A stretch of DNA of 64,000 nt. Origin: Apiosordaria backusii (Eukaryota; Ascomycota; Sordariomycetes; Sordariales; Lasiosphaeriaceae). This document shows positions 46,337 through 55,769 of this stretch, one piece after another (the stretch's first letter is position 1; every line of letters begins with the position of its first letter). A program made the translations under genes and the position numbers. The stretch is taken from assembly GCA_030549205.1 (NCBI GenBank), contig JAUKTV010000031.1:1-64000 (forward strand). The letters are read 5' to 3'. Below the pieces are notes generated by a model that searched no databases, was not told where the DNA came from, and saw only the letters and a list, made by a program, of their open reading frames with translations.

Positions 46337-47916
46337 AGTTTTCTTTATAGTTGATCTAGTATGCCACTTGAACTGCCTGGGGCTACCGTTATGGTTATAT
46401 GATTATTACATGCTTATTATATACTTATTATATAGCTAAACCTTTTACTATCAAGTTTAATAATAAGCTTGTATAATAATATTGTAGTTAAACCTTCTAA
46501 ACACCTCCTTTACTATTAAATTGCTTATAACCATGCTAATAATTCCTTTACCGGCCTATACTAAAGCTAAATACCAATGTCTATATAAAGTTAAAAAGGA
46601 TTTTATTTACTTTTCTTTACCTTTCCTTTCCTATATTATCTACTATATTCCTCTTCTATATTACTTACTATATTAAGACTTAACCGATTATAGTATTAAG
46701 TATAGGTCTGTCCTATACGATTTAACGATTAAAAGATAGCATTAATATAATACTAATATACAATCTACTATACTAAAAGCCTACAAGTATAAGATTCTAA
46801 TATAGGATAGTAATAAGGTTAAATTGGCCGATATAATAATAGCTATACTAAAGAAAGATAGTAAGAAGTAAAATATAGGCCTTATCTATACTTAGAATTT
46901 AACTATATATAAGCTCGATACTTTATCTATCGAACAATACACTGAATTCTATCGATTTAAATAGGGTTAATTAAGCTCGATCGAAGATTATAGATTGATA
47001 ATGATAATACAAAGACTTAAGATAAAACATTTATATAAAAAGATAAGGTAGAAGGATAGTTAATAAAGCTAATATCGATTGCAAGTATAATAGTAAAGGC
47101 TAAGATACTTTAATAGGTAGCTAATTTAATAGTATACTAAATAACTTGAAGATACTGTTGTATTGATTGTAAGTATCTGTATGTTATGTCTTGTATATAT
47201 ACCACCGAACCTTAAGATATTAAGGTTTATAGTTATTAACTAAATAATTTAAACGTTATTATATTATATTTAAATCCTATTATTATTATCTAATTCTATA
47301 TCTAATTTCTATATTAAATAAATCTTATATATAACTTTTATAATAAAAATAATAATAATATCTTATTTATTAACTTTTTAATTAACAATTCTATTAAATA
47401 ACCTTATAATATAAGCTTACAAGTTTTTTTAATTAATAAGGTTATTTATAAAAAAGGTATTAAAAATTTTTAAATTTATCTTTATCCTTTAATTTTAATA
47501 TATAAATATTAATTAATAATAAATAACTTAATATTTATTTAATAATAAATTAATAAACTATATTAAAATTTATATTAAAATTAATTAACTTAAAAATTAT
47601 AAAAGCAATATTTAGTTTATTAATAATAACTATATAAAAAAGTAAGTTAATAAGTTGTTAATAATAGTAAGTTTATTTATAATTAATTACTTTTTTATTA
47701 AAAATAAGCTTATTTTTAATTATTAAAATTCAAAATATTTTACTTAAAAAGTTATTATTAAAATAAATAAACTTATTAATATATTTATATTAAAAAAATT
47801 AAATTAATTTAATCGATTTATCTTTTAAAATCTTTATATTTAAAAATTATTAAAGGCTTTTTTTTCCTTTATAAAATAAAGTAAACTTAAAGTCTTTTTA
47901 TGAATTTATATTGGGA
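46337..47916. other. AT-rich interior with faint islands
   Basis: Almost only A and T at 47210-47910. The part at 46.5-47.2 kb keeps more G and C in TA-rich words (CTATACTAAAG, TAAGCTCGATAC) and may be the ruin of a coding region. No motif was readable in any frame. Confidence 0.5.
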
Positions 47917-48740
47917 TAGGTATGGCCAATTACAGGCCTAAGGGCCCTGTAATTAGTGCTCACACATTAGCTTACAGTGCAATGGAAGTCTTATGCGTGA
48001 TACCTATAGCTTAATGCTAGGGTATTAGAATACAGTACCTTGCAGGTACTGTAGGACAGAAATATAGTAGGTAAACAATTGTATTATAGTACTAGCCTTT
48101 TGTAAATCTACTATAATAATCTCTATAGTAGTATTTATACTTGACCTCTACTATATATCTACCGACTAACATATAGTGCCTTATATATCCTAGTAGGTAG
48201 ATAGGCTAGAGTATAGCTTAGTTAACCTTAAGGTTTGCTAAGCCCTATAAACCACTTACTAAGCCTTCTGTAGATTCTAACTTATAAGGCCTATAGGCCT
48301 ATAATTTAGTATAGTAATAATATACCTACTTAACTATAAGCTTACCAATTCTAAGCCAGTTTGGCTAGCTTAGTGGTTAGCTATAGGTCTTATAGATAGC
48401 TAAGTTAGCATAGTTTACAGCTCTCTAAAAATCGACTTACGGTTATATAAAAGGGCTGCAAAATCCAACACCCTCAACCCAAAGTGCAGGTTATCGTAGG
48501 GTTAGGGTTAGGCTACTTATACTGCCTATAGTAGTGGGCCTTAGTAGCCTAAATATAAAATTACAGGCAGTTTGGCTTACTAGTTAGTGGGATGTAGGCC
48601 TTTGAATAGCCCTGTAGTGAAGTAAGGTGCTGGGCAAGTACCGGGTAGCTGACGGGTAGGCTTTCCCACTTAAGCTTCCACCACGTAGTATAATAGCAGC
48701 CACCTACTATAAACTTAGGCCTCACAGGGACCTAGTTTAA
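47917..48740. other. GC-richer island within the AT-rich element
   Basis: About 0.8 kb of near-normal composition starting GATAGGTATGGCC and ending CACAGGGACCTAG. It includes words such as TAGTAGG, CTATAGGCCTATA and a short telomere-like run at 48496-48512. No protein can be read. It may be a younger insertion or a repeat fragment that escaped mutation. Confidence 0.45.
48496..48512 (+). repeat. Interstitial telomere-like run (TTAGGG type)
   Basis: The bases TAGGGTTAGGGTTAGG give about 2.5 units of the fungal telomere repeat TTAGGG inside the island. It is too short to be a functional telomere and could be chance, but its neighbours are unlike the AT desert. Confidence 0.4.
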
Positions 48741-49509
48741 TAACTTTATATATTTTTAATTTTAATTTATATATAAACTTTATAATCTTTAATAATAATA
48801 TAATCGTAAATAATTAAAAATTATAATTTTACTTTTTTATTTTTAAAGTTTAAAGACTTTTCTTTTTCTTTTTAAAGGTTTTCTTTTCCTTTACCTTCTA
48901 AAGTACTATAAATATTATCCTTCTTTATAATCAAAGCAATACTATAAATACTACCTTTTTTTATAATTAAAAAGTTTTTAAAAATTCTATTTAAAATTTA
49001 AAACTTTATACTTTTAATATTTTTAATAAATTTTATTACTATTTATTAATTAATATAATTAAAGCAAAAATATTAAATTATTAATAAAATAATAAAAACT
49101 AACTTTTTTCTTTAAATATAAAAAATATTATAATAAATAAATAATTTTAAAAGAATTATAATAAAATTAATATATTTAATAATTATTTAATTATAAATTT
49201 TTTAAAATAAAATAATTACTTTATTTAAAATACTTTATAAGTAATTTTTTAATCTTTTATTATTTTATTAAATCCTAAAACCTTTTAATATTTTAAATGA
49301 AACTAAATTAATAATAAAGTTCTTATAGTAAACTATATTATAAAACTATAAAGTCTTTAATTTTTATAAGATTTATATATAAATATCGATTTCTTTATAA
49401 TGAATAATAAAGACTATTAAATCCTTTACTATAATATAGTTTCCTTAAATTATAAATCGAAAGTAATTAAAATAGTTAATTTTATTAAAAATATAAATAA
49501 TAATATGTT
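48741..49509. other. AT-only stretch
   Basis: Nearly pure A+T with scattered single G or C. No gene, repeat unit or motif can be supported. Confidence 0.6.
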
Positions 49510-50117
49510 AAGATAGGTGTTTCACAGGCCTATAGGTATAGACCTGTGCAGGGAACGGCGCAGAACACTGAGAGCGAAGAGGGCTTTGTCTGCAGCATAC
49601 GACAGTGGCTGAGCACTGAAGGAATATGGATTACAGGGGCGATGCCCTGCAATATATAGAAGGTAGACACTGTAACATAGGCTTGTGAGGCACTGTAAGA
49701 TGTGGTGAACCAGTATATTGAATTGACTTAATTAGCTAGGAAAATATCACAGTGAACAGTCGCGAGGGACAAGACCTATTATAGGTCTTTGGCCCTGTAT
49801 TGCTCTCCGAATCTCTCTCCGTTCCAGGGCCCGAATGCCCGTTGAGTCCGCTAGCTGTAGGGCCTGAATGCCCGTTGAGTCCGCTAGCTGCAGGGCCTGA
49901 GTGCCCGTTGAGTCCGCTAGCTGCAGACTTGGCCAGCTGGCCAAGTCTGACTGTTGGGTGCGCTAGCCGGAAGCCGTTACAGGGTGCAGGGCGCTAACGT
50001 TTCACCGTTGCAGTGCGCTAACCGCCCGGGGCTTCGGGCTGCTTCAGGGGTCTGAAGACCACTGTGATTGCCGTGGCAGAGTGTTGGTGAGCGCTGTGAT
50101 TCCAAGCCATTGGTTGT
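49510..50117. other. GC-rich island bearing a 33-bp tandem repeat and the LTR target
   Basis: Composition changes abruptly from almost pure A+T to GC-rich at about 49510 and returns to A+T at about 50575. The island is interrupted by the solo LTR at 50118-50501; its right end is 50507-50575 (GGCCCTGTAGG, TACAGGCCAAAATACACTG). No protein motif is visible. It is likely a later insertion than the mutated sequence around it. Confidence 0.5.
49826..49924 (+). repeat. Tandem repeat, 3 units of 33 bp
   Basis: Three consecutive units start AGGGCCYGAATGCCCG (third unit AGGGCCTGAGTGCCCG) and each contains GTTGAGTCCGCTAGCTG. Units differ at only a few bases. The unit length is a multiple of three, so the frame stays open across it (PECPLSPLA repeated on the plus strand), but I see no other sign of a gene. 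Confidence 0.9.
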
Positions 50118-50501
50118 TGTCACAAGCGTGGAGGGGCGCGAGTGTGGCACGGGCCAAGCGACGGATAAGGAGCACGATAAGGATCTAGGGTTGAGAACGT
50201 AGATCCAAGGGATCTAGGATTCAGAACATAGATCTAGGATTTGGAACGTAGATCCAGGGGATCTACGTGTTGAAGGATAGATCCAGTGAGGAGAAAGAGC
50301 TTGGCATTTGAAATATATATACGGAGGAACTAGATAGCTCGTAGATAGTTCCGCAGTATGCAATCACAGCTTGTATCCACGGTATCTTGTGTTTACATTG
50401 AGACATCTTGTTGTGCACTGTTTAGCTGCACCGAACCAATTGTCAGAAGTTGCCTTCAACCGAGTATCCCTTTCAGAGGTTCTGTACAGGGGTTCGTCAC
50501 A
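50118..50501 (+). mobile_element. Solo LTR, copy 2 (384 bp), with 5-bp target-site duplication
   Basis: Starts TGTCACAAGCG, ends GGTTCGTCACA, flanked by GTTGT on both sides (50113-50117 and 50502-50506). It shares with copy 1 at 2446-2783 the ATATATATACGGAGGAACTA block, GATAGTTCCGCAGT, ACATTGAGACA, and CCCTTTCAGAGGTTCTG. Its first half holds several GATCTAGG/GAACGTAGATCC repeats absent from copy 1. It is not AT-shifted although it sits inside a heavily mutated element. Confidence 0.9.
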
Positions 50502-50575
50502 GTTGTTGTTGGCCCTGTAGGTTACAGGCCAAAATACACTGTAAAGTCCACAACTAAGTGCTGTATTTCAACATA

Positions 50576-51835
50576 ATATTAAAATTAAAAATAATTAAAT
50601 AATAAAATAAATAGTCTATTATAAAAAAGTAAAACTTTAATATTAATTACCTTAAAATTATTAAAAAAACTTTACCTTTTAATATTAAAAAGACAGCGTT
50701 TACTATTATATACTTAATATATTAACGTTTATAGTATATTATAGTAAAATATTAAACCTTTTACTTTTTAAATTAATTTCTTTAAAGTTTTTATTAATTA
50801 TTACTTTTTTCCTTTCTTTTTCTATACTTTATTTTTTTACTTAGCTTTTTATTAATATTAAAAACTATGTTAATTAAAACTTTAACAAAAGAATTATAAT
50901 AAAATTATAAATCTTTAAGAATCTTTTTAAATAAAATATAATAATAATTATTAATTTCGTATTTATTTTTAAAATAAACTTTATAAATTAAAAACTTTTT
51001 ACTAAAAGGTCTAATAGTTAAACTAAAGTCCTATCTTTTTTATTTAATTAAATTTTTTTAATAATTATAATTTCTTTAACCTCAGTTACCTTTACTTTAA
51101 CTTTAATCTTTATATTTATTATCTTTTTTTACTATATTACTATAAAAAGTTAAAAAAGTACTATAAGCTTTTAATTTTTTAATTTCTTTATAAGTATAAA
51201 ATATCTTATCTTTAATATTTTTTATAATATTTTTAAAAATTAATTTACTAAAATATATATAAAACTTTTAATTTATTTTAAAATTAAAAGTTTATAAAAA
51301 AAAAAAAAGGTTTTTACTTACTTTTTTAAATAGGCTTATTAATTAAATAGTAAAATTAAAGGTATTAAAAGTATAAAATTCTTTAACTACATAAAAAACT
51401 TCCTTTTAAATAATTACTTATTTTTTTACCTTCTTAATAATATTAATAAATTTAAAGAATTTAATATACTTTCTAAACTTTTCTTAATAATAAAGGCAAT
51501 ATTTATCTTTATTAAAAATTATAGCTTTTTTAAAAGTATCAAAATTACTAATAAAACTATAATTACCTTTACAGTAAGTATTCTATAAACTTATTTTAAT
51601 ATAATTAATAATTTACTTATTAAATTTTGAAAAGATAACTTATATTTTTTTATATTTTTTTATTATCAGTTAAAAGTAAATAAAGTTAAATTTATATTTT
51701 TCTTTTTTTTTAATAGTAAGGTTATCTATTATATAAACTGATTTTAAAACCTTTACCGGTAAACTTAAAACTATTTTTTAATCTTCATTTCCTACTTTAA
51801 TAATTAACTTTAAATATTAAATATAAATAAAGTAT
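50576..51835. other. AT-only stretch
   Basis: Nearly pure A+T, interior of the decayed element. No gene or repeat could be supported. Confidence 0.6.
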
Positions 51836-51903
51836 ACGCCGAGTGTGGCGTTGTAAAAGATTTTTTTTTTGGAAGCTCCACTTCTCAGAGAGACATAAAT
51901 AAA
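51836..51903 (-). repeat. Right arm of the inverted-repeat pair
   Basis: Inverted partner of 46269-46336. This copy keeps more C and G (GTGTGGCGTTG, GCTCCACTTCTCAGAGAGAC), so the left arm appears to be the more mutated one. Confidence 0.6.
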
Positions 51904-52276
51904 GTATTTTTAAAAATCTATTTTATATTACTTATAAACTTTAAAGTTATATTTATAATTAATAATTACATTATACTTTTTAATATACTTTACACTATAA
52001 ATTCTTAAAATCTATAACTTTATTAATATAAAATATACTTTTTTAAATTAATATATATTTAATTATTTTAAATATAATATTTTAAAATAATTTCAAATAT
52101 TTATTAATTATTAAATCTATTAAAGAAAACTATATTTTACTTTTTAATAACTATAAAAATAGTAATTAAATTAAACGTTATAATAATAAGTTTTTTATAA
52201 TAATTTTATTAATAAATAAATCTTTTATAAATAGTTTTAAAATAAACTTTAAAATCAATACTCTAACTGTAAATTA

Positions 52277-52428
52277 TAAAACAATATTATAAATAAAAAG
52301 TCTATTAATTCCGGTATTTTTATATAAAAGAAAGCCTAGATAGGAGCGGACTTTCAAACCGTATAACTTAAATCCTACTACTAAAATCTTAATTTCCTTA
52401 ACAGTAAGCCTCCCATACTAATCTAACA
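52277..52428 (+). repeat. Right direct repeat (LTR) of the AT-rich element
   Basis: Direct partner of 45630-45783, less mutated (GGAGCGGACTTTCAAACC against AAAGCAGACTTTTAAACT). It ends CTAATCTAACA and is followed by AATTG, which pairs with AATTA at the left flank. Confidence 0.7.
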
Positions 52429-53059
52429 AATTGCAAGCGCTGGTTTTCACACCTGGCATATGGAGCCAAGCAGGGAGTGGGGCGCCAGTGCCATAACACT
52501 GCTGCTGAAAACGATAAGCTAATTTCAATGTCGCAGTGACAGTTATTTTCAGACGACGTTATTTTCAGACGACGCTGAAAATAACATGAACAGCAGCAAA
52601 GGGGGTGAGGTGCAACGTTATTGCGACACCCCATAAGCGAGTCCGAAAACGGCAAAACATTTCCCTTGACTGGAAAGAACACAGTGACGGACACCAAGAC
52701 TGGTGGAGGATTTCCTTGCATGGGATGGTTGATTTTAAAGTTGGGGTATGGTTTTCGGGTACCTTAATTTCTGGTTCGTTTTGGTCATGGTGACCCGTCC
52801 CTGATAATGTTTGGGTTTTCATTTGGTTTGATGTTACGACTTGCTATTTTTCTTTTGTTTTGGTTGGTTCATGTTTCAGCAATAGTTTTGGGACCCTGCA
52901 GGTTTTCTTATTATGACTTTCTGAAGCACACGAGGCGTTGTATAATTGCGAAACTGGGTTTTCTTGTATATTATCTTCTCATACTTCTTTCTACCTCTTA
53001 GAGATAATCTTTTGTTTACAGCTACTACCTGCCCTCGTGACTCTCGTGACTGCCTGCAA
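52429..53059. other. Right flank of the AT-rich element, holding short-repeat copy C
   Basis: Normal composition resumes. The only recognised item is the repeat at 52531-52670. The remainder is T-rich and without a gene; its right part is probably the 3' region of the acyltransferase transcript. Confidence 0.5.
52531..52670 (+). repeat. Short interspersed repeat, copy C
   Basis: Same blocks as copies A and B, and near identical to A in GACACCCCATAAGCGAGTCC and GAAAACGGCAAAA. The TTATTTTCAGACGACG portion is duplicated in tandem here (52551-52576), which A and B lack. Confidence 0.7.
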
Positions 53060-54556
53060 TCACAACTTAGCATTCAACCATCCATTGGTGCTGTGAAACG
53101 TACTGCTCTCCAACAACCTATTCTTCCTTAGCTCTTTATAAACAAACTCCATATCATCCTCCCTCATCGCAAGCAAAACCTCCCAGTTTCCTTCTTCTCC
53201 CGTTTCTTTGTTTCCTCGGCGTCTCGGTAGGATGTTCATACTCCCCTCGTTAGCGCTCCACGTCTTCCTCACCCAACCCGGGCGACCGTCCTGTCCGGTG
53301 CCAGGGATACGGAAATTGACATCTGCACCGAGAAAGGCCCAGGAGGAGCAGTCGATGCCTGTTGTGGATTGGCGAACAGCGTTGGTGTATGCCTTTGCCA
53401 GGATATCTGGGGAGGCCGATGATAGCAGGGCCAGGTGGTCAGACAACTCATTGGATTCGTTCGACATGATAGATTTGACTTTGTGTCTTATTTTGAGAGC
53501 GGTGTTGGCGATCGTTGCAATATCGAGAGCGTCGGAGGCTGGTAAAAGTTCGGAAACGGGGCAGGTGGTGACGACGCGGAGGAACATGTTACCGAAGTAG
53601 GTGTTTGGAAGGTGGAGGGGGGGGCGGATGTTGACTGCTGTTGCGAAGGCTGTTGTTGTTGTTGTTGTCGCTGGGTTGAGGGTGTTGGAGAGGCGGTGGT
53701 GGCGGGCGCGGGTGACGGTTGTCCAGATTAGGGCGTTGAGTGTATCGGTTGGGGAGATGAATGCGGGGTGGAGGTGTTTGCGAGCGGCTTGGTGGAGGTT
53801 GTGGATTGTAGAGGGATGGAAGGTTAACACTTTGGCGGTGCAGGGAGTTGTGGGCGTGGTTGCGAGAGGTGGAGGAGGGGGGGAGAAGTTGTATTCTGGA
53901 AGAGAAGGTACTAGGGTTGGAACTAAAAGTGTTCTGGCATTGAAGGCCTTATGTAGCTCCGTACAGTTTGCGTCTTCGATTGTGACGGAGAGTCCGCAGT
54001 CGCTTGCAATGGTGTGGAGAATTTGGATCAAGCTCATGCCATCGGAGATGCTATGATGGGTAGCAATGCACAGAAGAAGGCCGCCATCGATGAAGTTGGC
54101 TTTGAGTGTGAGCGGGTGGCAAGTATCACCGACCTTGGGATGGGCAGGAGAAAGAGAGAGAATGTCTTTGTCCATCAAGACAGGAGGGATACCCAGTTCG
54201 GCCAGTTGTTGGTATGAGTGAGAGAACTTGCCCTTGGTCAAGATTTCATGGCGGAAAACCTCATTGGGGAAGATGCTGATATTGAAGTCATAGTGATTCT
54301 TGGTGTATACAAGTCGAGTCTTGCTTGAATGGACCTGGTGCATGATTTGACCGGCAAGGAATGGCCAACGTCTAAACACCCTCTGTAGGCCTTGTTGGAG
54401 GTGCTCTACTGCTGCCGGTATTTTGTCGGTGCCAGGGAATGAAAAGCCGTACACAAGTCGGCTGTAGATGGTTGGCGCGTGTTCATCGAGTATGGTGAGC
54501 GGAAAGGTCTCCAGGAGACGAGCAATCCAGACCTCTTTCGGTGTTTGTGGGTTCAT
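53060..54556 (-). CDS. BAHD-like acyltransferase, 498 aa, single exon
   Basis: This enzyme would move an acyl group from CoA to an alcohol or amine of a small molecule in the cytosol. The frame is intact from an ATG at 54556 to a stop at 53060, a normal length for fungal acyltransferases of the trichothecene-acetyltransferase/BAHD group. The catalytic motif is HHSISDG (H168, D172), preceded by a conserved aromatic and Gly-rich start (WPFLAGQ) and followed by PTDTLNALIW and NTYFGN. The usual DFGWG motif near the end is not clear; the region reads LGADVNFRIPGTG. A Thr/Pro-rich stretch (PPPPPLATTPTTP) and a run of Thr codons lie in the middle. Its neighbours to the right are dead biosynthetic genes, so it may be the survivor of that cluster or may modify the peptide made at the left. 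Substrate unknown. Confidence 0.85.
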   Translation of the reverse strand: MNPQTPKEVWIARLLETFPLTILDEHAPTIYSRLVYGFSFPGTDKIPAAVEHLQQGLQRVFRRWPFLAGQIMHQVHSSKTRLVYTKNHYDFNISIFPNEVFRHEILTKGKFSHSYQQLAELGIPPVLMDKDILSLSPAHPKVGDTCHPLTLKANFIDGGLLLCIATHHSISDGMSLIQILHTIASDCGLSVTIEDANCTELHKAFNARTLLVPTLVPSLPEYNFSPPPPPLATTPTTPCTAKVLTFHPSTIHNLHQAARKHLHPAFISPTDTLNALIWTTVTRARHHRLSNTLNPATTTTTTAFATAVNIRPPLHLPNTYFGNMFLRVVTTCPVSELLPASDALDIATIANTALKIRHKVKSIMSNESNELSDHLALLSSASPDILAKAYTNAVRQSTTGIDCSSWAFLGADVNFRIPGTGQDGRPGWVRKTWSANEGSMNILPRRRGNKETGEEGNWEVLLAMREDDMEFVYKELRKNRLLESSTFHSTNGWLNAKL

Positions 54557-55427
54557 AGTGTGGACCTGACTAAGTCTTAATTGTACTGTGTGCGGAAGTA
54601 TTCTTTCATGAGCGGCTCAGCTCTGAAGAAGCAAGGTAGGTACTTTCGCTATGTGGTCTATCACGGTATTTATGGTCGAAACGTTTACCATGTCGCACCG
54701 AGGAATCTTGCTCTTCTTTGACCTCGATAGTGGTCGATGCGGCATTTCCTATGTTAGTAGGTCATTCGCAAAGTTCAGCGGTTTCAAGATTTCCCACTTT
54801 GTCACAGTACGTTGCACACCGACTTTTCTTAAACGTTCTTAGGAAGTACAAGGCTAGTAAAAGGTTAGGACGAGGAGGCTATTTTTCCTGAGATGGGATC
54901 AATGGAATAGATGTCTGCCCGGAGAAATTATGACAATTGGCAGCAACTTCTTCAAAACCATTAAAAATCAAGCAAACATCCTCAAAATGTTGAGACCTGC
55001 GGTCAAACCCATTCGGGAAGTGGGCCATGCCACCCTTGAAGTGGACAAGCGCAGCCATGAGATATCAGGGGTCAGGGAAAGGAGGTGGCGCGATGATGAT
55101 CGCGAGCCACATGTGGCTGGATATCTCGACTACCTTACAGGGAATAGCGCCAAACTGAACCAGATGTTATCTGTAAGTTAGGGAACTGCTTCCTAAGTCT
55201 AACAACAGCGACGGTCCCATTTTCCAGCCTCGGCAGGCGTAGATGCGTTGGGGCTGCGGTCCTTCGGCGAGCTGATGATGCCCTAAGGTAGGTATGATGA
55301 TGTGTCGGAGTTTTTCGGCATCGGGGTTGGGACATATAAGACCGGCCTCGCTCAAACACTCAGCCTCGTGTTTTAACCATGCATTCTAGCAACTACTTTG
55401 CCCGACTTTTATCTCCCTGTATTCACT
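54557..55427. other. Acyltransferase promoter and spacer
   Basis: The 5' flank of the acyltransferase followed by about 0.8 kb with one weak coding relic (54930-55181). Nothing else is supported. Confidence 0.45.
54930..55181 (+). pseudogene. Possible cytochrome P450 internal fragment
   Basis: An 83-codon frame reads ILKMLRPAVKPIREV, ATLEVDKRSHEI and HVAGYLDYLTGNSAKLN. The pattern resembles the segment before the oxygen-binding helix in some fungal P450s (a charged helix and then LLDYLT). No haem-binding Cys motif is present nearby, so this is at best a short remnant. Assignment is weak. Confidence 0.25.
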
Positions 55428-55752
55428 ATGTCTACTGCAATCCCCACAACCCAAACAGCACTTGTGGGCTCGCCCACAGGCGACATCGTCCTACCTATCA
55501 CACAACGTTCCTGTCCCTTCACTTGGAGATGACATGATCCTTGTCAAGACTGCTGCGGTCTCTGTCAATCCAGTTGACACCAAAATGGTCGGAGGCTATG
55601 TCACGCCTGGGTCTATTGCGGGATGCGATTTCGCTGGCAAGGTTGTTGCTATCGGTTCCGCAGTTAAAAGCATCGCTATAGGCGACAGAGTGTGCGGGGC
55701 TGTCATGGGAATGAATCCCCTCCAACCTGACGTCGGTGCCTTCGCAAACTAG
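55428..55752 (+). pseudogene. Trans-acting enoyl reductase (LovC-like), 5' fragment with frameshift
   Basis: From the ATG at 55428 the frame reads MSTAIPTTQTALVGSPTGDI, then shifts near 55495 to SHNVPVPSLGDDMILVKTAA, VNPVDTKMVGGYVTPG, AGCDFAGKVVAIGS, GDRVCGAVMGMNPLQPDVGA. This is the start of a medium-chain reductase of the kind that serves highly reducing PKS and PKS-NRPS enzymes in trans. It ends at a stop after about 110 codons, before the nucleotide-binding fold, and runs into condensation-domain sequence. Confidence 0.75.
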
Positions 55753-55769
55753 GTCGGGCAAGAGCCGAT

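Larger units (their letters stand above)
45630..52428. mobile_element. Decayed LTR-type element, extremely AT-rich, 6.8 kb
   Basis: Direct repeats of about 153 bp bound the block: 45630-45783 and 52277-52428, sharing AAAAAGTCTRTTAATTCCRG, GTAAAAGAAAGCCTA and TTTCCTTAA..TAAGCCT. The left copy begins TG and the right copy ends CA; flanks are AATTA and AATTG, a near-perfect 5-bp duplication with one G/A difference. Most of the interior is A+T apart from islands, and no open frame survives, as expected for a repeat destroyed by RIP. I could not recognise reverse transcriptase or gag, so the class rests on the repeats alone. Confidence 0.65.

Noticed and set aside
45784..52276. CRISPR-like or satellite array in the AT block
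   Set aside because: No regular spacing of a conserved unit; only the 33-bp x3 repeat is periodic, and CRISPR arrays are not expected in fungi.
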